Below the pieces are notes generated by a model that saw nothing but the letters and a program-made list of their open reading frames with translations, did not search any database and had not been told where the DNA came from. Source: an uncultured Bacilli bacterium (GTDB lineage: Bacteria; Bacillota_I; Bacilli_A; RFN20; CAG-631). Taken from it: 40,691 nt of DNA. Below are positions 1-7,790 of this stretch, piece by piece. Each line of letters starts with the position of its first letter. The first letter of the stretch is position 1. The position numbers and the translations under genes are program-made. The stretch lies in NCBI GenBank assembly GCA_947626825.1, contig CANQTM010000003.1:1-40691 (forward strand), given 5' to 3'.

Positions 1-100
1 TCATGCCATTTTTACCCATTTTTTAACATAAAAGCCACTATTTTTTATTTATTTTTGCTTTCATGCGTAATTACTATGAAAAAAATATTATTTATTTTTA

Positions 101-129
101 TAAAGAAGAAAAAAGCCCTTTAAAAAGAG
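101..129 (-). terminator. possible intrinsic terminator after ppa
   Basis: On the minus strand CTCTT pairs with AAGGG (one G-U pair, 4-nt loop), followed by a T-rich run at 114-101. The stem is short, so this is tentative. The rest of 1-155 shows no gene that I can support on either strand. Confidence 0.35.
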
Positions 130-155
130 TTTACTATATTATTTTATTAAAATTT

Positions 156-692
156 TTATTTTTTAGAAAATTTTTCTTTGTAACGTTCAATAGATGTTTG
201 AATAACATCTTGAGCAGCTAAAGCATCTTCAAGTTCATTTTCAACTTTTGTTTTCTTTCCTTCAAGATTTTTATAAACAGTAAAAAAATGTTTTATTTCT
301 TCACTAACATGATTTGGTAAATCTTTAATAGAATTAAAATCTCTATAAAATGGATCATTTAAACATACTGCAATTATTTTATCATCGGCTTGATTATTAT
401 CAATCATATGCATAACTCCAATTGGTTTACATTCAACTATTGTTAAAGGTATTATTGGTTCATTGCATAAAATCAAAACATCAAGTGGATCATTATCTTC
501 TGCATATGTTTTAGGAATAAAGCCATAATTTGCAGGATAATGAGTTGCAGTATGTAAAATTCTATCTAACTTTAATAAGCCAGTTTCTTTATCAAGTTCA
601 TATTTATTATGACTTCCTAATGATATTTCAACACAAGCAAAAAAATGATCTTTTTTTATTCTTTTTTCATCAAAATTATGCCAAATATTCAT
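156..692 (-). CDS. ppa: inorganic pyrophosphatase (family I)
   Basis: Soluble family I pyrophosphatase, which hydrolyses PPi to two phosphates in the cytoplasm and so pulls nucleotide and protein synthesis forward. The 178-residue length is normal for the bacterial family. The signature D-N-D-P-L-D-V lies at residues 66-72 and supplies metal-binding aspartates. The substrate-binding segments around NKYE (29-32) and HYPANYGFIP (51-60) are also present. The ATG has an AAGGAG-type SD that overlaps the end of the upstream zinc-ribbon membrane gene. The 15-base gap implies co-transcription with that gene. Nothing is missing from the active site as far as I can see. Confidence 0.96.
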   Translation of the reverse strand: MNIWHNFDEKRIKKDHFFACVEISLGSHNKYELDKETGLLKLDRILHTATHYPANYGFIPKTYAEDNDPLDVLILCNEPIIPLTIVECKPIGVMHMIDNNQADDKIIAVCLNDPFYRDFNSIKDLPNHVSEEIKHFFTVYKNLEGKKTKVENELEDALAAQDVIQTSIERYKEKFSKK

Positions 693-707
693 AATAGTTA
701 GACTCCT

Positions 708-2081
708 TTAATATATAGCTTTTTTTAAACAAATTCGTTTTGCAATAATAGCATAGATGCTAAAAGGCAAATAAAATAACATGGCAATAATAAAACTTGG
801 GCTTAAAGTAAAAACATCATATGCCAAACGAAGTTCGTTTTTCTTAGAATTTGAAAATTGTTCAAAAACATCATGTCCTATTTCAGCAATATAGTTATTT
901 AATGAAACTTCATTAACTAATTTATTAAAAATAATCAAAGACACACTAAATGCATAAAAAGATAAAGTTGAAATAAATATTCTTTTTACTGGAAATTTTA
1001 TACTTTGCATTGATAAACTTTTTAACAAACTAACAAAAGCAAAAATAGCTAAAAAATTAGAAACAACATGAAAAACCAAACATAAAACGTTCATCAAAAA
1101 TGAAACTTTTGAAAAAGTTACATCACCACTAGAGCATTGAACAAATTGCATAAATTCTACGAATATTCCACGACATCTCATATATGATGAAGTGACCATA
1201 TTAGATGATGTATCTGCTGTATAATTATATAAATTAGCACCAGTAATAATATTTAAATTAACAATTCCTATAGAAGAAACCAATAATATAAAAATAATGA
1301 TGCCACAGCAAATTGATTTATGGACTAATTGTCGAACAATTAAAGGCTTTTCCTTAGATATTATACCCCCAATATATAAAAATATTAAATAAGATGAACA
1401 AATTAATGTCAAAAAGAATGGTCCAAAGCCATAACAATTCAAGACAATTATCATAATCAATGAAATTGCTAAAACAACACCTACTATTTTTTTAGAATAA
1501 ATATTAGCCTTATAAAAGAATAATGAACGAATTGATAATATAATACTTAAAACGCCAATTGATGCTAAAGATATAATAGCAATTAAAATAACGAAATCAT
1601 AAATAAAAAACATCATTGATGGATTTAATATGTTATTATTGATTTTACTATATTCAATAATTGATTTTATAATCGTGATAAAATTTGAACTTTGTGACAA
1701 TTTAAATAATTCTGGAATTTTAAAACTATAATTATTTGAAATAATTTGAGTATAACTATATAAATTATCATTTGAGAAAATTGGTAATAAAATCATAAAG
1801 AAGCATACAATTCCCATAAAAAGAAAAATAATATTTAGAATTTGACGAATTATAATTATTTTTTTTGTCAATTCTTGATGATACCCTTCACCATTAACTT
1901 CTTCTTTTAATTTTGCATCAAATAATTTTTTTTGACCAAAATGTAATTGTTGATGGTTTACATGTTTTTTTGTAGAAACAACATAGCCACACGATTTGCA
2001 ATATTTGTCCTTTGCATTCATCATTTGGTTACAATGAGGGCACAAAATTATGTTACTATTTCTATGATTGGATCTATCCAT
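708..2081 (-). CDS. zinc-ribbon multi-pass membrane protein, function unknown
   Basis: I do not recognise a named family. Residues about 14-33 form a zinc ribbon with two CxxC knuckles (CPHC and CKSC). A basic linker follows, then roughly eight hydrophobic segments (about 81-102, 156-190, 199-240, 255-278, 330-355, 368-390 and 428-448). An N-terminal zinc ribbon on a polytopic protein is common among poorly characterised Firmicute membrane proteins and places the ribbon in the cytosol. The start has a strong GGAGGCGAC SD at 2095-2087. ppa follows after 15 bases, probably on the same message. The upstream gap gene is separated by a terminator. There is no sign of truncation. Confidence 0.75.
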   Translation of the reverse strand: MDRSNHRNSNIILCPHCNQMMNAKDKYCKSCGYVVSTKKHVNHQQLHFGQKKLFDAKLKEEVNGEGYHQELTKKIIIIRQILNIIFLFMGIVCFFMILLPIFSNDNLYSYTQIISNNYSFKIPELFKLSQSSNFITIIKSIIEYSKINNNILNPSMMFFIYDFVILIAIISLASIGVLSIILSIRSLFFYKANIYSKKIVGVVLAISLIMIIVLNCYGFGPFFLTLICSSYLIFLYIGGIISKEKPLIVRQLVHKSICCGIIIFILLVSSIGIVNLNIITGANLYNYTADTSSNMVTSSYMRCRGIFVEFMQFVQCSSGDVTFSKVSFLMNVLCLVFHVVSNFLAIFAFVSLLKSLSMQSIKFPVKRIFISTLSFYAFSVSLIIFNKLVNEVSLNNYIAEIGHDVFEQFSNSKKNELRLAYDVFTLSPSFIIAMLFYLPFSIYAIIAKRICLKKAIY

Positions 2082-2108
2082 CTTTTGTCGCCTCCATTTT
2101 CAATTATT

Positions 2109-2137
2109 AAAATACAATATATTTTAATATTTGTAAA
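2109..2137 (-). promoter_or_regulatory. possible promoter for the zinc-ribbon gene and ppa
   Basis: TTTACA (2137-2132), a 17-base spacer, then TATTTT (2114-2109). It lies between the gap terminator and the SD. The -10 is weak, so this is tentative. Confidence 0.4.
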
Positions 2138-2143
2138 GCCTAA

Positions 2144-2195
2144 AGAAAAAAATGCTACCTTATTTAATTTATAAAGTAGCATTTTATATTTTAAA
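2144..2195 (-). terminator. intrinsic terminator after gap
   Basis: Minus-strand stem AAAATGCTAC / GTAGCATTTT (2195-2186 and 2158-2149) with an AT-rich loop, followed by a T run. It sits just past the gap stop codon. Confidence 0.8.
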
Positions 2196-2204
2196 AATGT
2201 TTAA

Positions 2205-3251
2205 TTAATCAATATTTGAAAAATATTTTATTGTACGAACCATTTGAGAAGTATATGAATTTTCATTATCATACCAAGCTACAACTTGAACTTGATATAA
2301 ACCATTTCCCATATCACTTACCATAGTTTGTGTTGCATCAAAGATTGAACCATGAGTATTACCAATAACATCTGAAGATACGATTTCTTCATCATTATAT
2401 GCATATGTTTCATTAGCAACAGATTTCATATAATCATTGATAACTTTCTTAGTTAATTCACCATCATATTTAACAACAGCAACTAAAATAGTTGTTGAAC
2501 CTGTAGGAACTGGAACTCTTTGTGCAGAACCAATTAATTTACCATTTAATTCAGGGATAACTAAACCAATTGCCTTAGCTGCACCTGTTGAATTTGGAAC
2601 GATTGAACATGCTGCAGCTCTTGCTCTTCTTAAATCACCTTTTCTGTGTGGTCCATCTAAAACCATTTGATCACCTGTATATGCGTGAACTGTTGTCATA
2701 ATACCAGATTGAATCTTAGCTAAATCATTTAAAGCTTTAGCCATAGGAGCTAAACAATTAGTTGTACAAGAAGCAGCTGAAATAATTTGATCATCTTTTG
2801 TTAATGTATCATGGTTTACATTATAAACAATTGTCTTTAGATCATTACCTGCAGGAGCAGAAATAACTACTTTTTTAGCACCAGCTTTGATATGTGCCAT
2901 TGATTTTTCTTTTGATGTATAAAAACCTGTACATTCTAATACAACATCAACTTTTAATTTTTTCCAAGGGCAATTAGCTGCATCTTTTTCAGCATAAATA
3001 TTAATTTTCTTACCTGCAACTTCAATCCAACCTTGAGTTTCAGTTTCATCTGAACATTTAACAGTATCAGCTAAAGCATATCTTCCTTGAGCAGAATCAT
3101 ACTTTAATAAGTGTGCTAACATTTTTGGAGAAGTTAAATCATTAATAGCAACAACTTTATAACCTTTAGCATTAAACATTTGTCTAAAAGCTAATCTACC
3201 AATTCTTCCAAAACCATTAATTGCAACACGAACAACTTTTTCACTTGCCAT
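2205..3251 (-). CDS. gap: glyceraldehyde-3-phosphate dehydrogenase, phosphorylating
   Basis: NAD-dependent GAPDH, which converts glyceraldehyde-3-phosphate and phosphate to 1,3-bisphosphoglycerate in glycolysis. The N-terminal Rossmann motif INGFGRIGR is at 11-19. The catalytic Cys162 lies in SCTTNC, and His189 in TVHAYT. The length of 348 residues is slightly long for the family but intact. I start at the ATG at 3251, which has a GGAGG SD at 3266-3262. A longer open frame reaches 3326, but that extension overlaps the promoter and has no family similarity. The gene has its own strong promoter and a terminator on each side, so it appears to be monocistronic. pgi and pyk elsewhere in the window belong to the same pathway. 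Confidence 0.97.
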   Translation of the reverse strand: MASEKVVRVAINGFGRIGRLAFRQMFNAKGYKVVAINDLTSPKMLAHLLKYDSAQGRYALADTVKCSDETETQGWIEVAGKKINIYAEKDAANCPWKKLKVDVVLECTGFYTSKEKSMAHIKAGAKKVVISAPAGNDLKTIVYNVNHDTLTKDDQIISAASCTTNCLAPMAKALNDLAKIQSGIMTTVHAYTGDQMVLDGPHRKGDLRRARAAACSIVPNSTGAAKAIGLVIPELNGKLIGSAQRVPVPTGSTTILVAVVKYDGELTKKVINDYMKSVANETYAYNDEEIVSSDVIGNTHGSIFDATQTMVSDMGNGLYQVQVVAWYDNENSYTSQMVRTIKYFSNID

Positions 3252-3304
3252 TTTATAAATTCCTCCATTTAAATAAAATTTTTGGCATTTTGTTAACCAT
3301 GTAT

Positions 3305-3333
3305 ATAATAGCACTATTGTGTTCATTTATCAA
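3305..3333 (-). promoter_or_regulatory. gap promoter (sigma-A type)
   Basis: TTGATA (3333-3328), a 17-base spacer, then TATTAT (3310-3305), about 50 bases upstream of the gap start codon. Confidence 0.75.
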
Positions 3334-3355
3334 ATAAAATCCATTATATTTTTTG

Positions 3356-3396
3356 ACAAAAAAAATCAAAACACTTCATTTAAAAGCATTTTGATT
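3356..3396 (-). terminator. intrinsic terminator after the guanine/hypoxanthine permease gene
   Basis: Minus-strand 13-bp stem, beginning AATCAAAA and closing with TTTTGATT, with two G-U pairs. A run of eight T follows at 3363-3356. Confidence 0.88.
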
Positions 3397-3424
3397 TTAA
3401 TAATTATTGATGATTTTGATTTAA

Positions 3425-4969
3425 TTATAATTTTGTTGGAACAAAGAAATAAATTAAGAAAAGTGCAAAAACAACTAAACAAACAATTGAAATATTAAAT
3501 TTAGGTTTTTCTACATTATTTTTGTTAATTGCATATCTAATTAAATCAACAACATAACAAACTAAATTAATAACAACATAAGAAATAATACCAATACCAA
3601 TGCCTTTAGTAATTGAATAAGTTAAAACCATCATAATAATTGTTAAGAAAGCAGGAACAGCATTTTTAATGGAAGAAAAATCAATATTCTTAACATTTTT
3701 CATCATTAATACACCAACATAAATTAATGCTCCAGCTGCTGCAGAACTAGGAATAAAAGCAAATAAAGGTAATAAAAATAACGATAAGAAGAATAAAATT
3801 GCTGTAACTAAAGATGTTAAACCTGTTTTACCACCAGCAGCAATACCTGTTCCTGATTCAACAAATGTTGTAACTGTTGATGTTCCAAATAATGAACCAG
3901 TAACTGTGGCAACAGAATCTGAAATCATAATTTTATTATAATTTAATGGTTTACCATTGGCATCAACTAGATTAGCATTTGTTGCACAACCAACAACAGT
4001 ACCCATAGTATCAAACATATCAATCATACAAAATGTAATAATCAACATTAATGAAGTGAAAAATGAACCTTCAGGCATTTTGAAACCATCTTTAAATATT
4101 GAGAAAAATAAACCATTTTCTTTTGAAAAATATGTTGAGAAACTTTCCCAAAACTTCCATGTAGCTCCAGGAGTATGACCTGCTAAAATATCTATATTAG
4201 TAACTTTTAAAGGAAGAGCAAAAATAGTTGCAATTAAAATACCATAAATTACCGCTCCTTTAACTTTATAATGAGATAAAATGGCAATTGATGCTAAACT
4301 TATTACTGCAACTGATGCATAAACATAATCATATAAATGACCTTCTGGTGCAGTTAAGTGCCCAGTAAATAATTTAGTAAAATCAGCAAATTCAACTAAA
4401 GTATATTGGTTAGTAACAATCATCTTAGCATTTTGCATACCAATAAATGCAATAAACATACCAATTCCTACTGGAATAGCTTTTCTTATACATTCAGGCA
4501 TCCCATCAAATATTTTTTCACGCAATGTAATCCATTTACCTGTTGTCTTATCTTTTTTTATAGGTAGAATAGATAAAACTAAAAACAAAACACCAGAAAT
4601 CAAAACTAATAATAAAGCATTTGATAATGAATAAGAATAATTATATGCAAATGCTCCTACTCCACCACCAATAACGCCACCTAAAGTAGAATTCAAGCCC
4701 ATACCTGGAGCTTGTGCTAAAGGCATTTTTGCATAAAGTGACATCAATAAAGTTCCAATTATTGCACCAAATGCTGTTGCAATAAATACAGATGCCCATC
4801 TTGCATCACCAGTTCCACCATATAAAATTTGGTTTGGATTAACTGTCAAAATGTAAGCCATTGCTAAAAATGTTGCAATTCCAGCAATGATTTCCACTTT
4901 AAAGTTAGAACCTTTGGCGGTAATACCCCAAAACTGATCAATTCTTTGCTTAAAACTTTTTTTGTTCAT
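3425..4969 (-). CDS. pbuG: guanine/hypoxanthine permease, NCS2 AzgA-like family
   Basis: Polytopic membrane transporter that imports guanine and hypoxanthine with protons. The 514 residues and about 12-14 hydrophobic segments match the AzgA/PbuG branch of NCS2. Characteristic segments are AQAPGMGLNSTLGG, near the first helices, and DMFDTMGTVVGCATNANLVD, in the substrate-binding half. The start is the ATG at 4969 with a GGGAGG SD (4980-4975). The longer frame reaching 5065 runs backwards through the riboswitch and terminator and is not coding. A guanine riboswitch in the leader independently supports purine specificity. The uracil permease gene lies directly upstream on the same strand, and a strong terminator follows the gene. 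Confidence 0.93.
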   Translation of the reverse strand: MNKKSFKQRIDQFWGITAKGSNFKVEIIAGIATFLAMAYILTVNPNQILYGGTGDARWASVFIATAFGAIIGTLLMSLYAKMPLAQAPGMGLNSTLGGVIGGGVGAFAYNYSYSLSNALLLVLISGVLFLVLSILPIKKDKTTGKWITLREKIFDGMPECIRKAIPVGIGMFIAFIGMQNAKMIVTNQYTLVEFADFTKLFTGHLTAPEGHLYDYVYASVAVISLASIAILSHYKVKGAVIYGILIATIFALPLKVTNIDILAGHTPGATWKFWESFSTYFSKENGLFFSIFKDGFKMPEGSFFTSLMLIITFCMIDMFDTMGTVVGCATNANLVDANGKPLNYNKIMISDSVATVTGSLFGTSTVTTFVESGTGIAAGGKTGLTSLVTAILFFLSLFLLPLFAFIPSSAAAGALIYVGVLMMKNVKNIDFSSIKNAVPAFLTIIMMVLTYSITKGIGIGIISYVVINLVCYVVDLIRYAINKNNVEKPKFNISIVCLVVFALFLIYFFVPTKL

Positions 4970-4994
4970 ACGAACCTCCCTTTTCTTATTATCT

Positions 4995-5029
4995 AAAAAA
5001 ATGATTCCAATCATGGCGACGGAATCATT
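4995..5029 (-). terminator. riboswitch-controlled terminator (expression platform)
   Basis: Minus-strand stem AATGATTCC / GGAATCATT (5029-5021 and 5008-5000) followed by T's at 5000-4995. The stretch TTCCGTC, which spans the top of this stem, is complementary to GACGGAA just 3' of the aptamer. That gives the competing antiterminator. Confidence 0.87.
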
Positions 5030-5060
5030 TCTAGAAAACAAAAAAAGAAATTGTCGTTCC

Positions 5061-5123
5061 GTCATAGTCCTAAATTTACGGTTTAGGGTAGAGACTGCTT
5101 ACCATATTAAAGCGATATATGAC
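5061..5123 (-). ncRNA. guanine riboswitch (purine aptamer)
   Basis: A 63-nt purine aptamer on the minus strand. P1 is GTCAT / ATGAC. P2 is GCTT / AAGC with the loop core AATATGG. The J2/3 core is TCTCTACC. P3 is CTAAA / TTTAG with loop CCGTAAA. J3/1 reads GGACTATG, with C at the specificity position, so the ligand should be guanine or hypoxanthine rather than adenine. The U at the position that is changed in 2'-deoxyguanosine variants is retained. Ligand binding would lock P1, which contains ATGAC, block the GACGGAA/TTCCGTC antiterminator and let the terminator form. This is an off switch for purine import. Confidence 0.94.
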
Positions 5124-5148
5124 TAAGAATCTTTTTCAAGACACTTTT

Positions 5149-5177
5149 AGTATATAGACAATTCTCTTTTTAAGCAA
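5149..5177 (-). promoter_or_regulatory. promoter of the riboswitch-permease transcript
   Basis: TTGCTT (5177-5172), a 17-base spacer, TATACT (5154-5149). The predicted start is about 15-20 bases upstream of the aptamer. Confidence 0.75.
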
Positions 5178-5188
5178 ATATTATTTTT

Positions 5189-5204
5189 ATGAAAGCGTTT
5201 GCAA
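5189..5204 (-). promoter_or_regulatory. cre site (CcpA operator)
   Basis: TTGCAAACGCTTTCAT on the minus strand matches the Bacillus consensus WTGNAARCGYWWWCAW at every position. It lies between the uracil permease stop codon and the -35 box at 5177, about 12 bases upstream of that box. The location upstream of -35 would fit either activation or roadblock/repression. I cannot tell which. Confidence 0.72.
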
Positions 5205-5209
5205 TTTTT

Positions 5210-6595
5210 TTATTCTTTTGTTACAATGTCAGAATTTTGATTTTCACTATCACTAGATAGCATTTTAACAGGTTTTGATTTTGGCAATAATTTATCAAGT
5301 AAAATACCAACTATTGCTGATAATGCCATACCAGATAAAGCAAAATTACCATAAGAAATAATTGCACCGCCAAGGCCAATTACAAGCATAACTGAAACAA
5401 TAATTAAATTTCTTGTATCTTTCATATCAACTTTGGCATCAATCAAAGTTTTTAAACCATTGGCACCAATAAAACCATATAATATCAAACAAACACCACC
5501 AATTACAGCATTTGGTATTGTAGCAATAAATGTTGTAAAGATATTACAAAATGAAAGTAAAATTGCAATTACAGCAGCACCACCAGTAACCCAAACTGAA
5601 GCCACTTTACTAATTCCTACTACTGAAGTATTTTCACCATAAGATGTATTTGCAGGGCCACCAATAATTGCTGCAAATGCTGTTGCTAAACCATCTCCTA
5701 ATAAAGTTCTATTTAAACCTGGATCTTTAATATAATCTTCTCCTGTAATTTGACCTAAAACTTTATGATCACCAATATGTTCACACATAGTAACAAATGC
5801 AAGAGGAATAACATTTAATGCAGCAGCAAAGTTTAACTTAACCATAGAAATTCCTGCAAATAATTCTTTATCTTTCCAACCTAAAATTTTAAATTCTGGC
5901 AATGTAAACCATTTTGCTGGTGTCTTAATAACATTCCATAAATTTGTAAAATTAATTAAATGACCATTATCTCCAAATGGAATAAAACCAATACCAACTG
6001 CTAATATATACCCTGCTAAAATTCCTACTAAAAATGGAACTACTTTTAGAAATCCTTTTGCTTTAATAGAAATAAAAGCAGTAAAGAACATTGTAAATAT
6101 AGCAACTACAATAGCTCGCCAATCACCATTTGCAACAAAACCTGCATTACTACATGCTGTTGAGGCAAGCCCTAAACCAATAACCATAATCATTGGACCT
6201 ACAACTACAGGTGGTAATAATTTATTTAACCAATTACTACCTGCAAAAGTAATAATTAGCGATATCAACATATAAATTAAACCAACAATTAATAACCCAG
6301 TAAAAGCTGCCCCATAATTTCTTTCGCCTTCTTCTACCCCTATAGCCATTGCCGTATTAATATAGGCAATATAAGCAAAAGAAGATCCAAGATAAATTGG
6401 CACTTTCTTTTTAGTACATAAAATATAAATTAATGTACCTACACCTGAACAAAATAAAGCTACTGAAATAGAAAGACCTGTAAGCATTGGTACAAGTACT
6501 GTTGCAGAAAACATTGCAAAGACATGTTGAAAGCTTAAGGCAATCCATTTACCTGTTTTAGGTCTATCTTTAGGACCCAACAACAATTTTTCCAT
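5210..6595 (-). CDS. pyrP: uracil permease, NCS2 UraA/PyrP-like
   Basis: Proton-coupled uracil (possibly uracil/xanthine) importer of the NCS2 family, 461 residues with about 14 membrane segments. The two glutamates that contact uracil in UraA are in recognisable contexts: Glu272 in CEHIGDH and Glu321 in TSYGEN. The segment GGPANTSYGENTSVVGISK is close to the UraA/PyrP branch. The start codon has an AAAGGAGG SD immediately downstream of an attenuator. Upstream lie a leader peptide and intrinsic terminator, so expression is likely to be controlled by transcription attenuation. The gene sits directly upstream of the purine permease, and no terminator separates them, only the cre site and a promoter. 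A xanthine substrate cannot be excluded. Confidence 0.9.
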   Translation of the reverse strand: MEKLLLGPKDRPKTGKWIALSFQHVFAMFSATVLVPMLTGLSISVALFCSGVGTLIYILCTKKKVPIYLGSSFAYIAYINTAMAIGVEEGERNYGAAFTGLLIVGLIYMLISLIITFAGSNWLNKLLPPVVVGPMIMVIGLGLASTACSNAGFVANGDWRAIVVAIFTMFFTAFISIKAKGFLKVVPFLVGILAGYILAVGIGFIPFGDNGHLINFTNLWNVIKTPAKWFTLPEFKILGWKDKELFAGISMVKLNFAAALNVIPLAFVTMCEHIGDHKVLGQITGEDYIKDPGLNRTLLGDGLATAFAAIIGGPANTSYGENTSVVGISKVASVWVTGGAAVIAILLSFCNIFTTFIATIPNAVIGGVCLILYGFIGANGLKTLIDAKVDMKDTRNLIIVSVMLVIGLGGAIISYGNFALSGMALSAIVGILLDKLLPKSKPVKMLSSDSENQNSDIVTKE

Positions 6596-6613
6596 CTAAT
6601 TTCCTCCTTTTTT

Positions 6614-6653
6614 TATAAAAAAAAGAGAATAAGTCAATAAAGACAAATTCTCT
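6614..6653 (-). terminator. attenuator upstream of the uracil permease
   Basis: Minus-strand stem AGAGAAT / ATTCTCT (6653-6647 and 6630-6624) with an inner GTC/GAC extension, followed by a T run at about 6623-6614. It lies between the leader-peptide stop and the permease SD. The stop codon (6654-6652) overlaps the first two bases of the stem. Confidence 0.83.
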
Positions 6654-6738
6654 AATTTCTAAAATTATTAAAATAAGACAACAACATTATAAAACAAGAA
6701 GGCCATGTATTTTTCTTAATTATAGAAAGTTTTTTCAT
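6652..6738 (-). CDS. 28-residue leader peptide of the uracil permease
   Basis: A short frame, ATG at 6738 to TAG at 6652, preceded by an AAGGAGTGA SD at good spacing. It encodes MKKLSIIKKN, then TWPSCFIMLL, then SYFNNFRN. Its last codons are very U-rich in the RNA, and its stop codon sits on the 5' edge of the terminator stem. A ribosome that reaches the end would therefore mask the terminator. The layout resembles the pyrBI leader of enteric bacteria, where UTP-dependent RNA polymerase pausing couples translation to read-through. No PyrR-binding consensus is visible. The role is inferred from layout. Confidence 0.62.
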   Translation of the reverse strand: MKKLSIIKKNTWPSCFIMLLSYFNNFRN

Positions 6739-6768
6739 AACAATCACTCCTTCTCGTTACCGCGTATA

Positions 6769-6797
6769 ATTGTATAAATTTTCTTTTCAAAATGCAA
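6769..6797 (-). promoter_or_regulatory. promoter of the leader-uracil permease transcript
   Basis: TTGCAT (6797-6792), a 17-base spacer, TACAAT (6774-6769). It gives a leader of about 25 bases before the leader-peptide ATG. Confidence 0.6.
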
Positions 6798-6823
6798 TAT
6801 TTTTTTAAAAAAATTTTGTTGTT

Positions 6824-7627
6824 TTATTTATAAAACAATTTTTTTATTTGCGAATATGTTTTTGTAATAGTAACATTTCCTGACTCTGATGTTACTTTAA
6901 TTTCTAAAACGCTATAATCCATATACATATATTTGTTATTTATATATTGCATATCAAAGTCTGTAGAAAATTTCCCTGAAATAGTATCAAAGTTAACAGT
7001 AAAGCCCTTAATTTCAGGATTTAGTGAAACTATTGTTGAACCACTGACTTGATTAATTTCAATTTTCTTTGGTATGTTGTTTGTAGTCATAGTTAAATTG
7101 CCACTTACACTTGAAAATTCAAAAGTATTAAAACTTGAATTATTAATATTTACATTTCCTGAAACATTATTTAATTCAAGATCCTCAATACTAACATTAT
7201 TAAAATCAATATTACTTGAAACATTATTAAATTGAAATTCCTTAATTTCTTTATTTTCAGGAATATAAACAATTAATTCTTTTAAATAACCAGCAGGAAT
7301 TGAGGCACCACTTGCTGCATATTTAATCTTTAATGTTTCATCTTCAACAAAAATATGACTTAAAAATTCATCTTGATTTATCATATTTGTTGTTTCTTTA
7401 AGAAAAACATTGCTATATTGATTAGTAGATTCAATTGTAACTTTGCCAGATACCCAATCTAATTCTATATTATTAAATTCATCAATTACTTCTTCACCAG
7501 CACTATCTAATACATGATATTTATTACTTTGTGAATAACTTTTATATTTATTTAAAATATTTACTGTACATGAAGAAAACAAAAATAATAAAAATGACAA
7601 TATTAATATTTTAAATTTATTTTTCAT
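6824..7627 (-). CDS. lipoprotein with DUF4097-like beta-repeat domain
   Basis: Predicted membrane-anchored lipoprotein of 267 residues. Residues 1-19 are a lipoprotein signal peptide ending LFSSC, with Cys20 as the lipidation site. The body is built of short beta-rich repeats of the type NNVSGNVNINNSS / SVSGNLTM / QVSGSTIV. This V-S-G-N pattern is typical of the DUF4097 (putative adhesin-like, beta-helix) family, which often occurs in envelope-stress gene sets. I do not see a catalytic motif. The gene is monocistronic, is divergent from pyk, and has an imperfect SD (GAGG). A short palindrome overlaps its -10 box, which suggests a repressor. Function unknown. Confidence 0.75.
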   Translation of the reverse strand: MKNKFKILILSFLLFLFSSCTVNILNKYKSYSQSNKYHVLDSAGEEVIDEFNNIELDWVSGKVTIESTNQYSNVFLKETTNMINQDEFLSHIFVEDETLKIKYAASGASIPAGYLKELIVYIPENKEIKEFQFNNVSSNIDFNNVSIEDLELNNVSGNVNINNSSFNTFEFSSVSGNLTMTTNNIPKKIEINQVSGSTIVSLNPEIKGFTVNFDTISGKFSTDFDMQYINNKYMYMDYSVLEIKVTSESGNVTITKTYSQIKKLFYK

Positions 7628-7650
7628 TTTTTATTCCTCATCTTTCTTAA

Positions 7651-7684
7651 AGGTAATTATACCTCATTTTTACAAACAATTCTA
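7651..7684 (-). promoter_or_regulatory. lipoprotein promoter with overlapping inverted repeat
   Basis: -10 TATAAT at 7661-7656, with a weak -35 (TAGAAT at 7684-7679). The -10 is embedded in AGGTA-ATTA-TACCT (7651-7664), an inverted repeat that could be an operator. Confidence 0.45.
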
Positions 7685-7720
7685 CAACAATTATTTTTTC
7701 AAATATCTTATTAAAAATAG

Positions 7721-7749
7721 ATGAAATAAATTTATCAATGACATATAAT
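7721..7749 (+). promoter_or_regulatory. possible pyk promoter
   Basis: ATGAAA (7721-7726), a 17-base spacer, TATAAT (7744-7749). The -35 matches the consensus at four of six positions. Confidence 0.5.
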
Positions 7750-7790
7750 TAAATTGTTTTAAATAATATTTTTTTTAGAGGTATCTTAAA

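Noticed and set aside
1-155. Possible additional gene at the left edge
   Set aside because: Only short AT-rich frames without SD are present on either strand; nothing beyond a weak terminator can be supported.
3252-3326. 25-residue extension of GAPDH
   Set aside because: It overlaps the promoter region, has no SD and does not resemble GAPDH.
4970-5065. N-terminal extension of the guanine/hypoxanthine permease
   Set aside because: The extra codons lie in the riboswitch terminator and aptamer; the SD and family alignment support the ATG at 4969.
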